A stretch of DNA of 53,743 nucleotides from Aquimarina muelleri DSM 19832 (GTDB taxonomy: Bacteria; Bacteroidota; Bacteroidia; Flavobacteriales; Flavobacteriaceae), in the NCBI RefSeq assembly GCF_000430665.1, contig NZ_KE387191.1, positions 53,949 to 107,691 of the forward strand. The letters are read 5' to 3'. The notes under the pieces were generated by a model. That model saw only the letters and a program-made list of their open reading frames with translations. It did no database searches and was not told the origin of the DNA. Below are positions 8,965-18,162 of the stretch, one piece after another. Each line of letters begins with the position of its first letter. The stretch's first letter is position 1. Both the position numbers and the translations under genes were made by a program.

Positions 8965-9783
8965 TTAATACTGCTCATTATCATTAGGGAAATCTACAGT
9001 TTTAACATCGGTAACATATTGTTTAAAGGCATTAGTCATTTCAGAATACAGATCTAAATAACGTCTTAAAAACCTTGGATGAAATTCATGGGTCATCCCA
9101 ATCATGTCATGCGTAACTAATACCTGACCATCCACACCATTTCCTGCTCCGATACCAATAATTGGTATACTAACACTCTCTGCAACTTCTTTAGCTAATT
9201 TAGCAGGAACTTTTTCTAAAACAATAGCAAAACACCCTGCTTTTTCTAACATTAGAGCATCTTCTTTTAACTTTTTTGCTTCTTCTTCTTCTTTAGCACG
9301 AACAGTATAGGTTCCAAATTTATAAATAGATTGCGGAGTAAGGCCAAGATGCCCCATAACAGGAATCCCTGCATGCAAAATTCGTTTAACCGATTCTTTT
9401 ACTTCTTTTCCTCCTTCAAGCTTCACCGCATGACCTCCAGACTCTTTCATAATACGAATAGCAGAACGTAAAGCTTCTTTTGGATCACTTTGATAACTAC
9501 CAAACGGTAGATCTACAACTACTAATGCACGATCTATTGCACGAATTACCGAAGAAGCATGATATATCATTTGATCTAATGTAATAGGTAAAGTAGTTTC
9601 ATGACCAGCCATTACATTAGAGGCAGAATCTCCAACAAGAATGACATCTACTCCCGCACCATCTACGATTTTTGCCATGGTGTAATCATAAGCGGTAAGC
9701 ATAGATATTTTTTCCTTATTGGCTTTCATCTCTACAAGAGATTTTACAGTAACACGCTTATAATCTTTTTTTGCTGTAGACAT
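8965..9783 (-). CDS. panB: 3-methyl-2-oxobutanoate hydroxymethyltransferase
   Basis: PanB transfers a hydroxymethyl group from methylene-tetrahydrofolate to 2-oxoisovalerate, giving ketopantoate, the first pantothenate step. The 272-residue product has the metal/substrate motifs LTAYDYTMAKI, LVGDSASNVMAGHETT, KLEGG and VMGHLGLTPQS, and the catalytic Glu region IPIIGIGAG. The start at 9783 (MSTAKKDYKRVT) is chosen; an upstream extension of 11 codons from 9816 begins with a hydrophobic stretch unlike the family. A -7-like TACGTTTG lies on the minus strand about 50 bases upstream. It shares its substrate with LeuA but is not in the leu operon. panC is not in the window. Confidence 0.94.
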   Translation of the reverse strand: MSTAKKDYKRVTVKSLVEMKANKEKISMLTAYDYTMAKIVDGAGVDVILVGDSASNVMAGHETTLPITLDQMIYHASSVIRAIDRALVVVDLPFGSYQSDPKEALRSAIRIMKESGGHAVKLEGGKEVKESVKRILHAGIPVMGHLGLTPQSIYKFGTYTVRAKEEEEAKKLKEDALMLEKAGCFAIVLEKVPAKLAKEVAESVSIPIIGIGAGNGVDGQVLVTHDMIGMTHEFHPRFLRRYLDLYSEMTNAFKQYVTDVKTVDFPNDNEQY

Positions 9784-9831
9784 TTCTAATTGTTTTAGGT
9801 TTGTAAAAGTAAACAATTACATATATGGTAA

Positions 9832-9839
9832 CAAACGTA
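9832..9839 (-). promoter_or_regulatory. panB: Candidate panB promoter -7 element
   Basis: On the minus strand this reads TACGTTTG, matching the Bacteroidota consensus TAnnTTTG. No good TTG is found at the usual distance upstream, so support is partial. Confidence 0.4.
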
Positions 9840-9921
9840 ATTTATTTTTGATTTCCTTTTATTTTGTTTATGTATAGTATTCCTACTTTGTTATTTTAGA
9901 ATTAAAAATACATCCATCCCA

Positions 9922-9975
9922 ACCTTCTTTCAAAGGAAGGAGTAAAAGTCTTCCTTTAAAGGGAGATTTAGAGGA
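9922..9975. repeat. Palindromic intergenic repeat
   Basis: Two neighbouring near-palindromes built from CTTCCTTTAAAGG-like cores (about 9923-9940 and 9950-9966) form an imperfect hairpin pair in the gap between panB and the gene at 10071. The style matches short dispersed palindromic repeats found between genes in many Flavobacteriia. No other clear copy was found in this window. Confidence 0.45.
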
Positions 9976-10070
9976 AGTTAGTAGTAAACCTAAAAATCAA
10001 ATAAAAGCATATATAAGATGACAAGGTAGGATTAAATATTTTATTTTTATAGATACTAAAATTAGTAAAG

Positions 10071-10553
10071 ATGATGTATAAAGTACCTTTTTATATAGCT
10101 CTATTTTTTTCGTTAGCTGTTTTTTCTCAGGAAACACTTTCAAATAAGGAGCTTAGTAACCACAAAGAAGAAGTTAAACAAACTATTTTAAATTTTTTTG
10201 AAGGTTTTCATAAAGCAGATACGGTTAAGATGAAAAATGTTATGGATCAAAACATTACGATTTTGACAGTAACGAAAAATAAAGAAGGTAGATTCGAAAC
10301 TATTAAAATAGCACCACAAAATTTTTTAAAAACGATAAAAAGCAGACCTGAAGATCAAAAATGGGAGGAAAAATTATTGTCTTTTAAGATTGAGACCAAT
10401 AAAGATATAGCAAATGTTTGGACTCCATATGAGTTTTATTTAAACGATACATTTAGTCATTGCGGGGTTAATGTTTTTCAATTATTTAACGATGGTACTA
10501 CATGGAAAATAATAGCTATAGCAGATACTCGAAATAAAGAAGAGTGTAAGTAG
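10071..10553 (+). CDS. Secreted SnoaL/NTF2-like protein
   Basis: The 160-residue protein begins with an export signal (MMYKVPFYIALFFSLAVFSQ) ending near residue 20-22. The mature part opens with an amphipathic helix, EEVKQTILNFFEGFHKADT, and ends with a WKIIAIADTR strand. This is the layout of SnoaL-like/lumazine-binding-like (NTF2 fold) domains that serve as binding or scaffold domains. No catalytic residues can be assigned. It is transcribed alone and faces the sdaA gene across a hairpin. A second ATG at codon 2 is an equally possible start. Confidence 0.72.
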   Translation: MMYKVPFYIALFFSLAVFSQETLSNKELSNHKEEVKQTILNFFEGFHKADTVKMKNVMDQNITILTVTKNKEGRFETIKIAPQNFLKTIKSRPEDQKWEEKLLSFKIETNKDIANVWTPYEFYLNDTFSHCGVNVFQLFNDGTTWKIIAIADTRNKEECK

Positions 10554-10574
10554 ATATTAGATTTATTAAATTTT

Positions 10575-10623
10575 AATTATGTGAGAGATATAATATACAG
10601 GTTGAATACTCTCTCACATAATT
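10575..10623. terminator. Bidirectional hairpin between convergent genes
   Basis: A perfect 14-bp inverted repeat (10575-10588 with 10610-10623) with a 21-base loop lies between two convergent genes. A real T run is absent on both sides, so it may stop transcription weakly or serve mainly as a 3'-end stabilising hairpin. Confidence 0.6.
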
Positions 10624-10643
10624 AAAAATAGAATACTTTAGCA

Positions 10644-12068
10644 TTAGCAATCGCTTAAACTTACTTTTACTGCCAAACCACCTTCACTGGTTTCTTTATA
10701 TTTAGTATTCATATCTTTTGCAGTTTCCCACATCGTTTCGATTACTTTATCTAAGGGCACTTTTGCATTTGCGGCATCTGTATCCAGAGCCATTTCGCAA
10801 GCATTAATAGCTTTTATTGCTCCCATAGCATTACGTTCTATACAAGGTATTTGAACTAGACCAGCTATTGGATCACAAGTTAGTCCTAAATGATGCTCCA
10901 TTGCAATTTCACTAGCCATTAATACTTGTTCTGGAGTACCCCCCATAAGTTCTGTAAGTGCTCCTGCAGCCATGGCAGAAGAAACACCAATCTCTGCCTG
11001 ACAACCACCCATTGCGGCAGAAATAGTAGCTCCTTTTTTGAAAAGGCTGCCAATTTCTCCTGCAACTAGCATAAACTGTTTAATATCGTCAAAATTAGCA
11101 TCATGATTTTCTATAACCATATAATACATCATTACAGCAGGAATAACTCCAGCACTTCCGTTTGTGGGAGCAGTAACTACTCTTCCCAAAGATGCGTTTA
11201 CTTCATTTACTGCCAAAGCAAAACAAGAAACCCATTTAAGGATTTGACGAAATTTAACTTCGGTATTTCGAATCGCTTCAATCCATTCGGTTGGATTACT
11301 GTAGGAAGCAGAATTTATTAAATTTTTATGAGAGTCGTATGCTCGTCTTCTTACATTAAGCCCACCAGGTAAAGTTCCTTCAGTATGACAACCAGTATAC
11401 ATAGATTCTAGCATTACATTCCATATCTGGGCAATTCTTTCATCAATTTCTGCATCGCTTCTTAGGGAGCGTTCATTTTCTAAAACAATTTCCGATACTT
11501 TTTTATTGTTAGTAATACAATATGTCAAAAGATCCGTTCCTTTTTGAATAGGCATAGGGAACTCCTTAAACTCCTCTAATTTCTTTTTCTTTCTATTACG
11601 TTCTTCTTTTACTACAAAACCACCACCAATAGAATAAAAAGAAGAAGATATTTTTTTACCGTTTTTAAGGGTAGCATGAAAAGTCATACCATTAGGATGA
11701 AACTCTTTAAACTCTCTATTAAAAATGATTTGTGTTTTTGGATCAAAAGAGACTTCTGTTTCGTTGTTTAATAGTATTTTTTTAGAAACGCTGATATTTT
11801 CAATAATAGAGTCAATAGAAGAAACATCGATAGTTTGAGGATCGTAACCACATAATCCTAAAATCACTGCTATATCAGTAGCATGACCTTTTCCTGTAAG
11901 GGATAAAGAGCCAAAAAGATCTATAGTAATCGTGGTAACATCAGCAAAGTTTTTCTTTTCTTTTAGTTCTGCTATCCAACGTCTTCCTGCTCGCCAAGGA
12001 CCTAATGTGTGTGAACTAGAGGGGCCTACGCCTATCTTAAGCATATCAAAAATACTGATACATTCCAT
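10644..12068 (-). CDS. sdaA: L-serine ammonia-lyase (iron-sulfur type)
   Basis: The 474-residue enzyme deaminates L-serine to pyruvate and ammonia using a 4Fe-4S cluster. It is the single-chain form, with the beta domain (from ISIFDMLKIGVGPSSSHT) fused to the alpha domain. Conserved marks are GPSSSHTLGPWRA near the N-terminus, APTNGSAGVIPA, and the candidate cluster cysteines in GGCQAEIG, LTCDPIAG and QIPCIERN. Length fits E. coli SdaA (about 454). The gene is monocistronic, divergent from dnaK and convergent with the SnoaL-like gene. Confidence 0.94.
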   Translation of the reverse strand: MECISIFDMLKIGVGPSSSHTLGPWRAGRRWIAELKEKKNFADVTTITIDLFGSLSLTGKGHATDIAVILGLCGYDPQTIDVSSIDSIIENISVSKKILLNNETEVSFDPKTQIIFNREFKEFHPNGMTFHATLKNGKKISSSFYSIGGGFVVKEERNRKKKKLEEFKEFPMPIQKGTDLLTYCITNNKKVSEIVLENERSLRSDAEIDERIAQIWNVMLESMYTGCHTEGTLPGGLNVRRRAYDSHKNLINSASYSNPTEWIEAIRNTEVKFRQILKWVSCFALAVNEVNASLGRVVTAPTNGSAGVIPAVMMYYMVIENHDANFDDIKQFMLVAGEIGSLFKKGATISAAMGGCQAEIGVSSAMAAGALTELMGGTPEQVLMASEIAMEHHLGLTCDPIAGLVQIPCIERNAMGAIKAINACEMALDTDAANAKVPLDKVIETMWETAKDMNTKYKETSEGGLAVKVSLSDC

Positions 12069-12203
12069 AATTGATAATTATTGATAAAATTTCGGTGGTA
12101 AATATAGCTTTTTGGTAACAAAAAAACTTATTTTTTGAAGTATACTTAAAAGCTGTTTTTTGTTTTGTATTGGTAATTTAATAATCGATGTTCAAAAATA
12201 TAA

Positions 12204-12247
12204 ATATGACAACCTGTCATATAGATGGTAATGGCATAATCATTGAC
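12204..12247 (+). promoter_or_regulatory. dnaK: dnaK promoter region: palindrome plus -24/-12-like element
   Basis: A perfect 8-bp inverted repeat with a three-base spacer, ATATGACA-ACC-TGTCATAT, covers 12204-12222. Ten bases further, TGGCA (12232-12236) and TTGAC (12243-12247) have the exact spacing of a sigma-54 promoter (GG to the downstream G 12 bases), although the -12 element reads TTGA rather than TTGC. The dnaK start follows 50 bases later. No CIRCE element is present. Which sigma factor and regulator act here is inference. Confidence 0.55.
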
Positions 12248-12297
12248 CTTACAGCAATAAAATATTAAGAATAACCGTATAACAATTTAGTATAAAG

Positions 12298-14220
12298 ATG
12301 AGTAAAATAATAGGAATAGACTTAGGGACAACCAACTCTTGTGTTTCTGTAATGGAAGGTAATGAGCCTGTAGTAATCCCTAATGCCGAAGGTAAAAGAA
12401 CAACCCCTTCTGTGATTGCTTTTGTAGAAGGTGGAGAAATTAAGGTTGGAGACCCTGCAAAGCGTCAGGCGGTTACAAATCCAACTAAAACCATTTCTTC
12501 TATTAAAAGATTTATGGGAAATAAATTTTCTGAATCTTCTAAAGAGGCAGAAAGAGCAGCTTACAAGGTTGTAAAAGGAGATAATGATACTCCTCGAGTA
12601 GACATTGATGGACGTTTATATACGCCACAAGAATTATCTGCAATGACACTTCAAAAAATGAAGAAAACAGCAGAAGATTATCTTGGTCAGGATGTAACTA
12701 GAGCGGTAATCACTGTACCTGCATACTTTAATGATGCACAACGCCAAGCTACTAAAGAAGCTGGAGAGATCGCTGGTCTTAAAGTAGAAAGAATTATCAA
12801 TGAACCTACAGCTGCAGCACTAGCATATGGTTTGGATAAAAAAGGAACAGACCAAAAAATAGTAGTATTTGATTTTGGAGGAGGAACACATGATGTATCT
12901 ATCTTAGAATTAGGAGATGGAGTATTTGAAGTATTGTCTACAGATGGAGATACACATTTAGGTGGAGACGATGTAGATCAAAAAATAATTGATTGGTTAG
13001 CAGAAGAGTTTAAGAGTGAAGAAGATATGGATTTACGTAAAGATCCAATGGCTTTACAACGTCTTAAAGAAGCTGCTGAAAAAGCTAAAATCGAATTATC
13101 ATCTTCTGCACAAACAGAAATTAATTTACCATATGTTACTGCTACTGCTAGTGGCCCAAAACACTTGGTAAGAACATTGACCAAAGCAAAATTTGATCAA
13201 TTAATTGATGATTTAGTAAAACGTACTATAGAGCCTTGTCGTACAGCGCTTAAAGCAGCTGGATTATCTACTAGTGATATCGATGAGATTATATTAGTAG
13301 GAGGTTCTACACGTATTCCGGCAGTACAGGAAGCTGTAGAAAAATTCTTTGGTAAATCTCCTAGTAAAGGAGTAAACCCTGATGAAGTTGTTGCTGTAGG
13401 AGCTGCAATTCAAGGTGGAGTATTAACAGGAGATGTTAAAGATGTATTGTTATTAGATGTAACACCACTATCTCTTGGTATCGAAACTATGGGTAATGTA
13501 ATGACTAAGCTTATCGAGGCTAACACTACGATCCCTACCAAAAAATCACAAGTATTTTCTACCGCAGCAGATAATCAGCCATCTGTAGAAATCCATGTGC
13601 TACAAGGAGAACGCCCTATGGCAGCAGATAACAAAACAATTGGTCGTTTTCACTTAGATGGTATTCCACCAGCACAAAGAGGAACACCACAAATCGAAGT
13701 TACTTTTGATATCGATGCCAATGGTATAATCAAAGTGTCAGCTACAGATAAAGCTACTAATAAAACTCAGGATATTCGTATCGAAGCTTCTTCAGGATTA
13801 ACAGAAGAAGAAATTGAGAAAATGAAGAAAGAAGCTGAGGCAAATGCAGACGCAGATAAAGCAGCAAAAGAAACTGCAGATAAGCTTAATGAAGCTGATG
13901 GTATGATTTTCCAAACAGAAAAGCAACTTAAAGAATTTGGAGATAAAATATCTGAGGATAAGAAAAAACCAGTTGAAGAAGCTTTAGAAGAACTGAAAAA
14001 AGCATACGAATCTAAAGATCTTGCTATAATTCAACCAGCTCTAGATAAAATCAATGAAGCATGGAAAGTAGCTAGTGAAGAGATGTATAAAGCTCAAGCA
14101 GAAGAAGCACAAAAAGCTGGACAGCCTGGACCAGACGGAGCAGGAGCAGAACAAGCTTCTGGAGATGGTAATGCAGAAGGAAGTGATGTAGAAGATGTTG
14201 ACTTTGAAGAAGTGAAATAA
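12298..14220 (+). CDS. dnaK: Chaperone DnaK (Hsp70)
   Basis: The 640-residue cytosolic Hsp70 folds and rescues proteins in ATP-driven cycles with DnaJ and GrpE. It has the N-terminal phosphate-binding IIGIDLGTTNSCVSV, the VFDFGGGTHDVSILELG motif around residue 195 (usually GGGTFDVS; His here replaces Phe), and the ILVGGSTRIPAVQ signature near residue 340. The substrate-binding domain and a helical lid follow, with a C-terminal tail ending DVEDVDFEEVK. grpE and dnaJ are not adjacent; the gene stands alone between its own promoter and a strong terminator. Confidence 0.98.
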   Translation: MSKIIGIDLGTTNSCVSVMEGNEPVVIPNAEGKRTTPSVIAFVEGGEIKVGDPAKRQAVTNPTKTISSIKRFMGNKFSESSKEAERAAYKVVKGDNDTPRVDIDGRLYTPQELSAMTLQKMKKTAEDYLGQDVTRAVITVPAYFNDAQRQATKEAGEIAGLKVERIINEPTAAALAYGLDKKGTDQKIVVFDFGGGTHDVSILELGDGVFEVLSTDGDTHLGGDDVDQKIIDWLAEEFKSEEDMDLRKDPMALQRLKEAAEKAKIELSSSAQTEINLPYVTATASGPKHLVRTLTKAKFDQLIDDLVKRTIEPCRTALKAAGLSTSDIDEIILVGGSTRIPAVQEAVEKFFGKSPSKGVNPDEVVAVGAAIQGGVLTGDVKDVLLLDVTPLSLGIETMGNVMTKLIEANTTIPTKKSQVFSTAADNQPSVEIHVLQGERPMAADNKTIGRFHLDGIPPAQRGTPQIEVTFDIDANGIIKVSATDKATNKTQDIRIEASSGLTEEEIEKMKKEAEANADADKAAKETADKLNEADGMIFQTEKQLKEFGDKISEDKKKPVEEALEELKKAYESKDLAIIQPALDKINEAWKVASEEMYKAQAEEAQKAGQPGPDGAGAEQASGDGNAEGSDVEDVDFEEVK

Positions 14221-14241
14221 TCTTAAATTATATACCTATAG

Positions 14242-14277
14242 AAAAAAGCAGATGGCATGTAAGTCATCTGCTTTTTT
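14242..14277 (+). terminator. Intrinsic terminator of dnaK
   Basis: A perfect 13-bp stem (14242-14254 with 14265-14277) with a ten-base loop ends in six T. It starts 22 bases after the dnaK stop codon. Confidence 0.9.
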
Positions 14278-14460
14278 GGTTTAAGTACTAATTCGCAAAT
14301 ATTGCTTTGAGATTGTTGATTCAATTTTACATTATAATGATAAACAAGTAAAGAATGTTCTAAAAATGAATGTTTTAAGATATTATGTGATATATAAGTG
14401 TATGCTGAGAAATAAGTAAAAAGAATTGGGCTTTAAATTTTAAATTATGAAAAAAAAGGG

Positions 14461-14502
14461 GAAAATACCCTTTAAATGGTATTTTCAATCTGCTTAAATT
14501 TG
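14461..14502 (+). promoter_or_regulatory. Hairpin and -7 element before the gene at 14538
   Basis: A perfect 9-bp inverted repeat, GAAAATACC (14461-14469) with GGTATTTTC (14478-14486), lies just upstream of TAAATTTG (14495-14502), a match to the TAnnTTTG promoter element. The repeat covers the place where the -33 region would be, so it could be an operator. The rest of the 317-base gap after dnaK (14278-14460) shows nothing I can identify. Confidence 0.4.
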
Positions 14503-14537
14503 ATTAGTTTTAACAAATAAACCTATAATCAAAAAAC

Positions 14538-15797
14538 ATGAAACATTCTTTACTTTTCATCTCATTGTTATTTCTTGTTCAGTTTACTATGGCTCAAAAT
14601 ATAGAGACAACAGTAATTACTATAGATTTGTCCAGACCAGAAAAGAATAGTGTTAAGCATTCAGATGGTTTAAACAAGTTAGTTGTAAAAAACAGACATC
14701 TACTAGCTATTAGCTTAGAAAACGGTAATCCCTTTAAATATACCTACAAATTGACCTATCAGAATATTAGCTTGTTTGATTCGGATAATTTTCAATTTAA
14801 AGAAGAGGAAAAAGGGGATGATAAAAGAACTGGATTAATTTCAAAGGGGCTCAAAGATATAGACACAATACAAAAAATAGATTTAAGTAAAAAGGAAAAC
14901 GTTGTAAGCGAACTAAATCTATTAAAATCTGATGTAGATAAATTTGGACTAGATTTAGATGATTTTATTTTGAAAATTTCATTAGTAGATAATTTAGATA
15001 TAGAAAAGTTTAAAAAAGAAAGAACAAAAAAAATCAACAAATTTAATACCTTAAATTTGTATAGTGCTTTGATTGAAAATGCAATAGAAAAGTTGAAAAT
15101 TGTAGAGCCTGCTATTTTAGAAAAATTAAAAAACGTTAAATCTTCATTAGAAGAAAATCAAACAAAATTAGCTAAGACGAATAAGATAGACTCTAATGCA
15201 TACATACTACCAATAGACATTAATGGAGATAATGTTGATTATGTAGAAATTACATTAGAAAGAATTGATAAAAGTAACCCTACAACTCCCGAGATTTATA
15301 AATATAAAATATGGATAAGAGGAGGACTTAAAATTGATGTTAGCGCAGGTACTTACATAACTTCATTATTTGATGCTCAATATTCCACTACTACAACAAC
15401 CGATGCAAATGGTAATACGGTAAATAACTCTACAATAACCAAAGACGACGCAGGTAACTATGATTTTGGATTTGGAGCAATGGTAAACATATCTTTACGA
15501 GGAGGCTCTTGGATAAGACCTACAATTAATTTTGGGACACTATTAACTTCTAATCAAAAGTTTCAAATATTAGCTGGTGGTGGTTTTATTTTAGGAAAAA
15601 ATGAAAGATGGATTATACACGGTGGATTATCCATGGGGCGAATTAGTGAAATTAAAAATACTTTTGTTGCAGATGGTACTACCGAATATGATTTAGGACA
15701 AGGTGCTAATGTACCAACTACAAACAAATTTAAATTTGGACATTTTTTTGGAGTATCCTACAATTTCGGAAAACAAAAGAAAAACAAAAACCCATAA
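14538..15797 (+). CDS. Secreted protein with coiled coil and barrel-like C-terminus
   Basis: I do not recognise this 419-residue protein. Residues 1-20 are a signal peptide ending TMAQN. About residues 95-230 are Lys/Glu/Leu-rich and likely helical or coiled-coil. From about residue 235 the sequence turns to alternating polar/hydrophobic strands rich in Gly, Thr and aromatic residues (GGLKIDVSAGTYITSLF, FGAMVNISLRGGSW, ILAGGGFILGKNERW), ending FFGVSYNFGKQ. This resembles a small outer-membrane beta-barrel, so an outer-membrane location is likely. Its stop codon is 11 bases before the next gene, so the two probably form one transcript. Confidence 0.72.
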   Translation: MKHSLLFISLLFLVQFTMAQNIETTVITIDLSRPEKNSVKHSDGLNKLVVKNRHLLAISLENGNPFKYTYKLTYQNISLFDSDNFQFKEEEKGDDKRTGLISKGLKDIDTIQKIDLSKKENVVSELNLLKSDVDKFGLDLDDFILKISLVDNLDIEKFKKERTKKINKFNTLNLYSALIENAIEKLKIVEPAILEKLKNVKSSLEENQTKLAKTNKIDSNAYILPIDINGDNVDYVEITLERIDKSNPTTPEIYKYKIWIRGGLKIDVSAGTYITSLFDAQYSTTTTTDANGNTVNNSTITKDDAGNYDFGFGAMVNISLRGGSWIRPTINFGTLLTSNQKFQILAGGGFILGKNERWIIHGGLSMGRISEIKNTFVADGTTEYDLGQGANVPTTNKFKFGHFFGVSYNFGKQKKNKNP

Positions 15798-15808
15798 TCC
15801 TTAGTAAT

Positions 15809-16174
15809 ATGAAATATTTTTTTTTAATTCTTAGCTTTTCAGTATGTACTCTAAGTTATTCTCAGTCTAATAAATACTACTCAGAGTATCAGATATTGAG
15901 TGGTGATGAGTTTTATGACGAGTATTCTATAAAAATTAATGGACAAGAGAGTATAATAATTGAAGATGATTCTGGAATCTTTAAAAACTTTAGTATAATT
16001 AGTAGTAACGGAAATCAAGAATATAGGTTAATGTCGCTATTAGATACCTATACCTTTAGGATTTTCCCTTCAGAAGGAAGAAATTCACAAGGCTTTATAT
16101 ATAATTACATAATTGAAATAGTAAATGAAAATGAAAACCAAGATGAGTTTTATACTTTTTATGTAAAGAGATAA
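15809..16174 (+). CDS. Small secreted protein of unknown function
   Basis: The 121-residue product has a signal peptide (MKYFFLILSFSVCTLSYSQS) and a short mature part rich in Tyr, Ser and acidic residues, likely all-beta (YYSEYQILSGDEFYDEYSI, ESIIIEDDSG, IEIVNENENQDEFYTFYVK). No family is recognised. It follows the barrel-like gene at 14538 by 11 bases and probably shares its transcript. A role with that protein at the envelope is an inference from position. Confidence 0.7.
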   Translation: MKYFFLILSFSVCTLSYSQSNKYYSEYQILSGDEFYDEYSIKINGQESIIIEDDSGIFKNFSIISSNGNQEYRLMSLLDTYTFRIFPSEGRNSQGFIYNYIIEIVNENENQDEFYTFYVKR

Positions 16175-16180
16175 TTATGT

Positions 16181-16197
16181 ATAACAATCATTGTTAT
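16181..16197. terminator. Short palindrome between convergent genes
   Basis: ATAACAA-TCA-TTGTTAT is a perfect 7-bp inverted repeat just after the stop codon of the gene at 15809 and before the convergent ggt gene. No T run follows directly, so terminator function is weakly supported. Confidence 0.3.
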
Positions 16198-16268
16198 CTA
16201 GTTACAGTTATAAAAAAAACTTTCTTTATAAAGCAATACCATATTATAAAACGTAACAAGTAGATCTA

Positions 16269-17990
16269 TTAAAAACCAATAGCGGTATCGTCTCCTCTTT
16301 TATCCGCACCACCTTCTAGTCTACCATCGGGTAATACAAGAATACCATCTACTATTCCAATGATTTTAGAGGTTTCTTGGTTGATTTTATATCCTTTTTG
16401 TTTTAAGCTGTCGATCAAGCTAGTACTAAATGATTCTGGTTCAAAAACTACCACGTCTGGCAACCACTGGTGATGAAAACGGGGGGCATTAACCGCATCC
16501 TGCATAGTCATACCAAACTCTTTTACATTCAAAATGGTTTGTAATACAGAGGTTATAATGGTCGATCCGCCAGGAGTACCTACAGACATCCATAGTTTTC
16601 CGTCTTTTTCAACTATAGTAGGAGTCATAGAGCTTAACATCCTTTTTTCTGGAGCAATAGCATTAGCTTCTGCACCAATTAATCCAAACATATTTGGAGT
16701 ACCGGGTTTCGCACTAAAATCATCCATTTCATTATTAAGGAAGGTACCAATTTCTGGCACATATAACTTAGAGCCATAGGCTCCGTTAAGGGTTATAGTT
16801 GCAGAAATAGCATTGCCAAAAGAATCTACAATAGAGTAGTGGGTAGTTTCGTCGCTTTCGTAACCAGAAATCATTCCGCAATTAATATCTGAGGATAGAG
16901 TAGCTTTATCAAAACTAAAATCTCTCATTCTATACGAAAGATATTCTTTACTAATTAACGTGTCTAAAGGAATATTTACAAAGTCGGGATCCCCTAGATA
17001 AAAACCACGATCTGCATAAGCTCTTCTTTCTGCTTCTGTAATAACTTGAATAGTTTTAAGGGAGTTATGCCCATATTGTTTTAGGTCATATGGCTCTATC
17101 ATTTTCATGATTTGGGCAAGACATACGCCACCACTAGATGGGGGAGACATCGATATAACAGAAAGCCCTTTATATTCAAAACGTACAGGGTTACGCCATT
17201 TTACTTCGTATTTAGACAGATCCTCCATAGTTATTATTCCTCCTTTGGATTGTATTCGCTCCACCAACTTTCTCCCTGTTTCTCCAGTATAAAATTCAGA
17301 AGCACCATTTTTAATAATACGTTTAAGAGTTTCTGCCAGTTTCTCATTTTTTAAAGTGTCTCCTGCTTTATAATTTTTTGCAAAAAGAATAGTATCTTGA
17401 TTGACTTCGAGAAACAACTCTTTGTATTGATCAAATCGTTTTTTTTGTTTTTCCGTAATAACAAAACCTTTATTAGCTAATGCAACCACAGGATTTAAAA
17501 TATCTTCGATAGGCAGAGAGCCCAATTTTTTATGTACAGCAAAGATTCCTGCAATGGTACCAGGCACGCCAATTGCCATAGCGCCTAATTGACTTTTTTC
17601 GGGTATTGGATTACCATTTTCATCCAGATACATATCTTTGGTTGCTGCCAAAGGGGCTTTTTCTCTAAAATCTATTGCTCCCACCTCTCCATTTACTTTT
17701 CTGTATACCATAAAACCACCACCTCCCAGACTTCCTGCAAATGGATATGTTACAGCTAGAGCCATTTCTGTACCAACCATAGCATCAAAGGCATTACCTC
17801 CTTTTTTAAGGATATCTGCACCAATTTTTGAAGCTTCTTCTCTGGCAGAAACTACCATTGCCTTTTGAGTAATAAGACCAGTAACAGGAGTAACTTCTGT
17901 TTTTAATTTGGATTTGGTATTGGTTTTACAAGAAAAGCTAAACGTTAATAAAAGTGCATAAAATAAGGGTTTGGTAAAATGTATTTTCAT
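16269..17990 (-). CDS. ggt: Gamma-glutamyltransferase (lipoprotein form)
   Basis: The 573-residue enzyme cleaves or transfers the gamma-glutamyl group of glutathione and related peptides outside the cytosol. Its N-terminus (hydrophobic stretch, then FSFSCKTN) is a lipoprotein signal, so it is probably membrane-anchored rather than freely periplasmic. The precursor self-cleaves before the nucleophile Thr in DETTHYSIVD, here about residue 383, close to Thr391 of E. coli. The conserved MSPPSSGGVCLAQ and GTPGGSTIIT motifs are present. The gene is monocistronic and convergent with the pair at 14538-16174. A diverged copy of a dispersed repeat lies upstream. Confidence 0.94.
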   Translation of the reverse strand: MKIHFTKPLFYALLLTFSFSCKTNTKSKLKTEVTPVTGLITQKAMVVSAREEASKIGADILKKGGNAFDAMVGTEMALAVTYPFAGSLGGGGFMVYRKVNGEVGAIDFREKAPLAATKDMYLDENGNPIPEKSQLGAMAIGVPGTIAGIFAVHKKLGSLPIEDILNPVVALANKGFVITEKQKKRFDQYKELFLEVNQDTILFAKNYKAGDTLKNEKLAETLKRIIKNGASEFYTGETGRKLVERIQSKGGIITMEDLSKYEVKWRNPVRFEYKGLSVISMSPPSSGGVCLAQIMKMIEPYDLKQYGHNSLKTIQVITEAERRAYADRGFYLGDPDFVNIPLDTLISKEYLSYRMRDFSFDKATLSSDINCGMISGYESDETTHYSIVDSFGNAISATITLNGAYGSKLYVPEIGTFLNNEMDDFSAKPGTPNMFGLIGAEANAIAPEKRMLSSMTPTIVEKDGKLWMSVGTPGGSTIITSVLQTILNVKEFGMTMQDAVNAPRFHHQWLPDVVVFEPESFSTSLIDSLKQKGYKINQETSKIIGIVDGILVLPDGRLEGGADKRGDDTAIGF

Positions 17991-18025
17991 CTATTTAGAG
18001 ATTTACAAGCGATTGATTGTTAGTT

Positions 18026-18125
18026 TTAGTCCACATTTTGGAGTTTAATTCTCCAAAGCTTGTCTAAGGAAACAAAATATATTTTTTCAGAAACATACAT
18101 CGTGATGTTTGTTTCAAAGTTATTA
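18026..18125 (+). repeat. Dispersed multi-hairpin repeat, copy 1 (diverged)
   Basis: This gap matches the fuller copy at 21817-21914 along its whole length: a CCACATTTTGG start, GAGTTTAATTCTC, the core ACAAAATATATTTT, and a tail CGTGATGTTTGTTTC. The hairpin arms are decayed here. It lies between the start of ggt and the end of the ACP phosphodiesterase gene. Confidence 0.75.
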
Positions 18126-18162
18126 CTTTTTGGTACTTAATTAAATGCCCATTATGAGCTTT

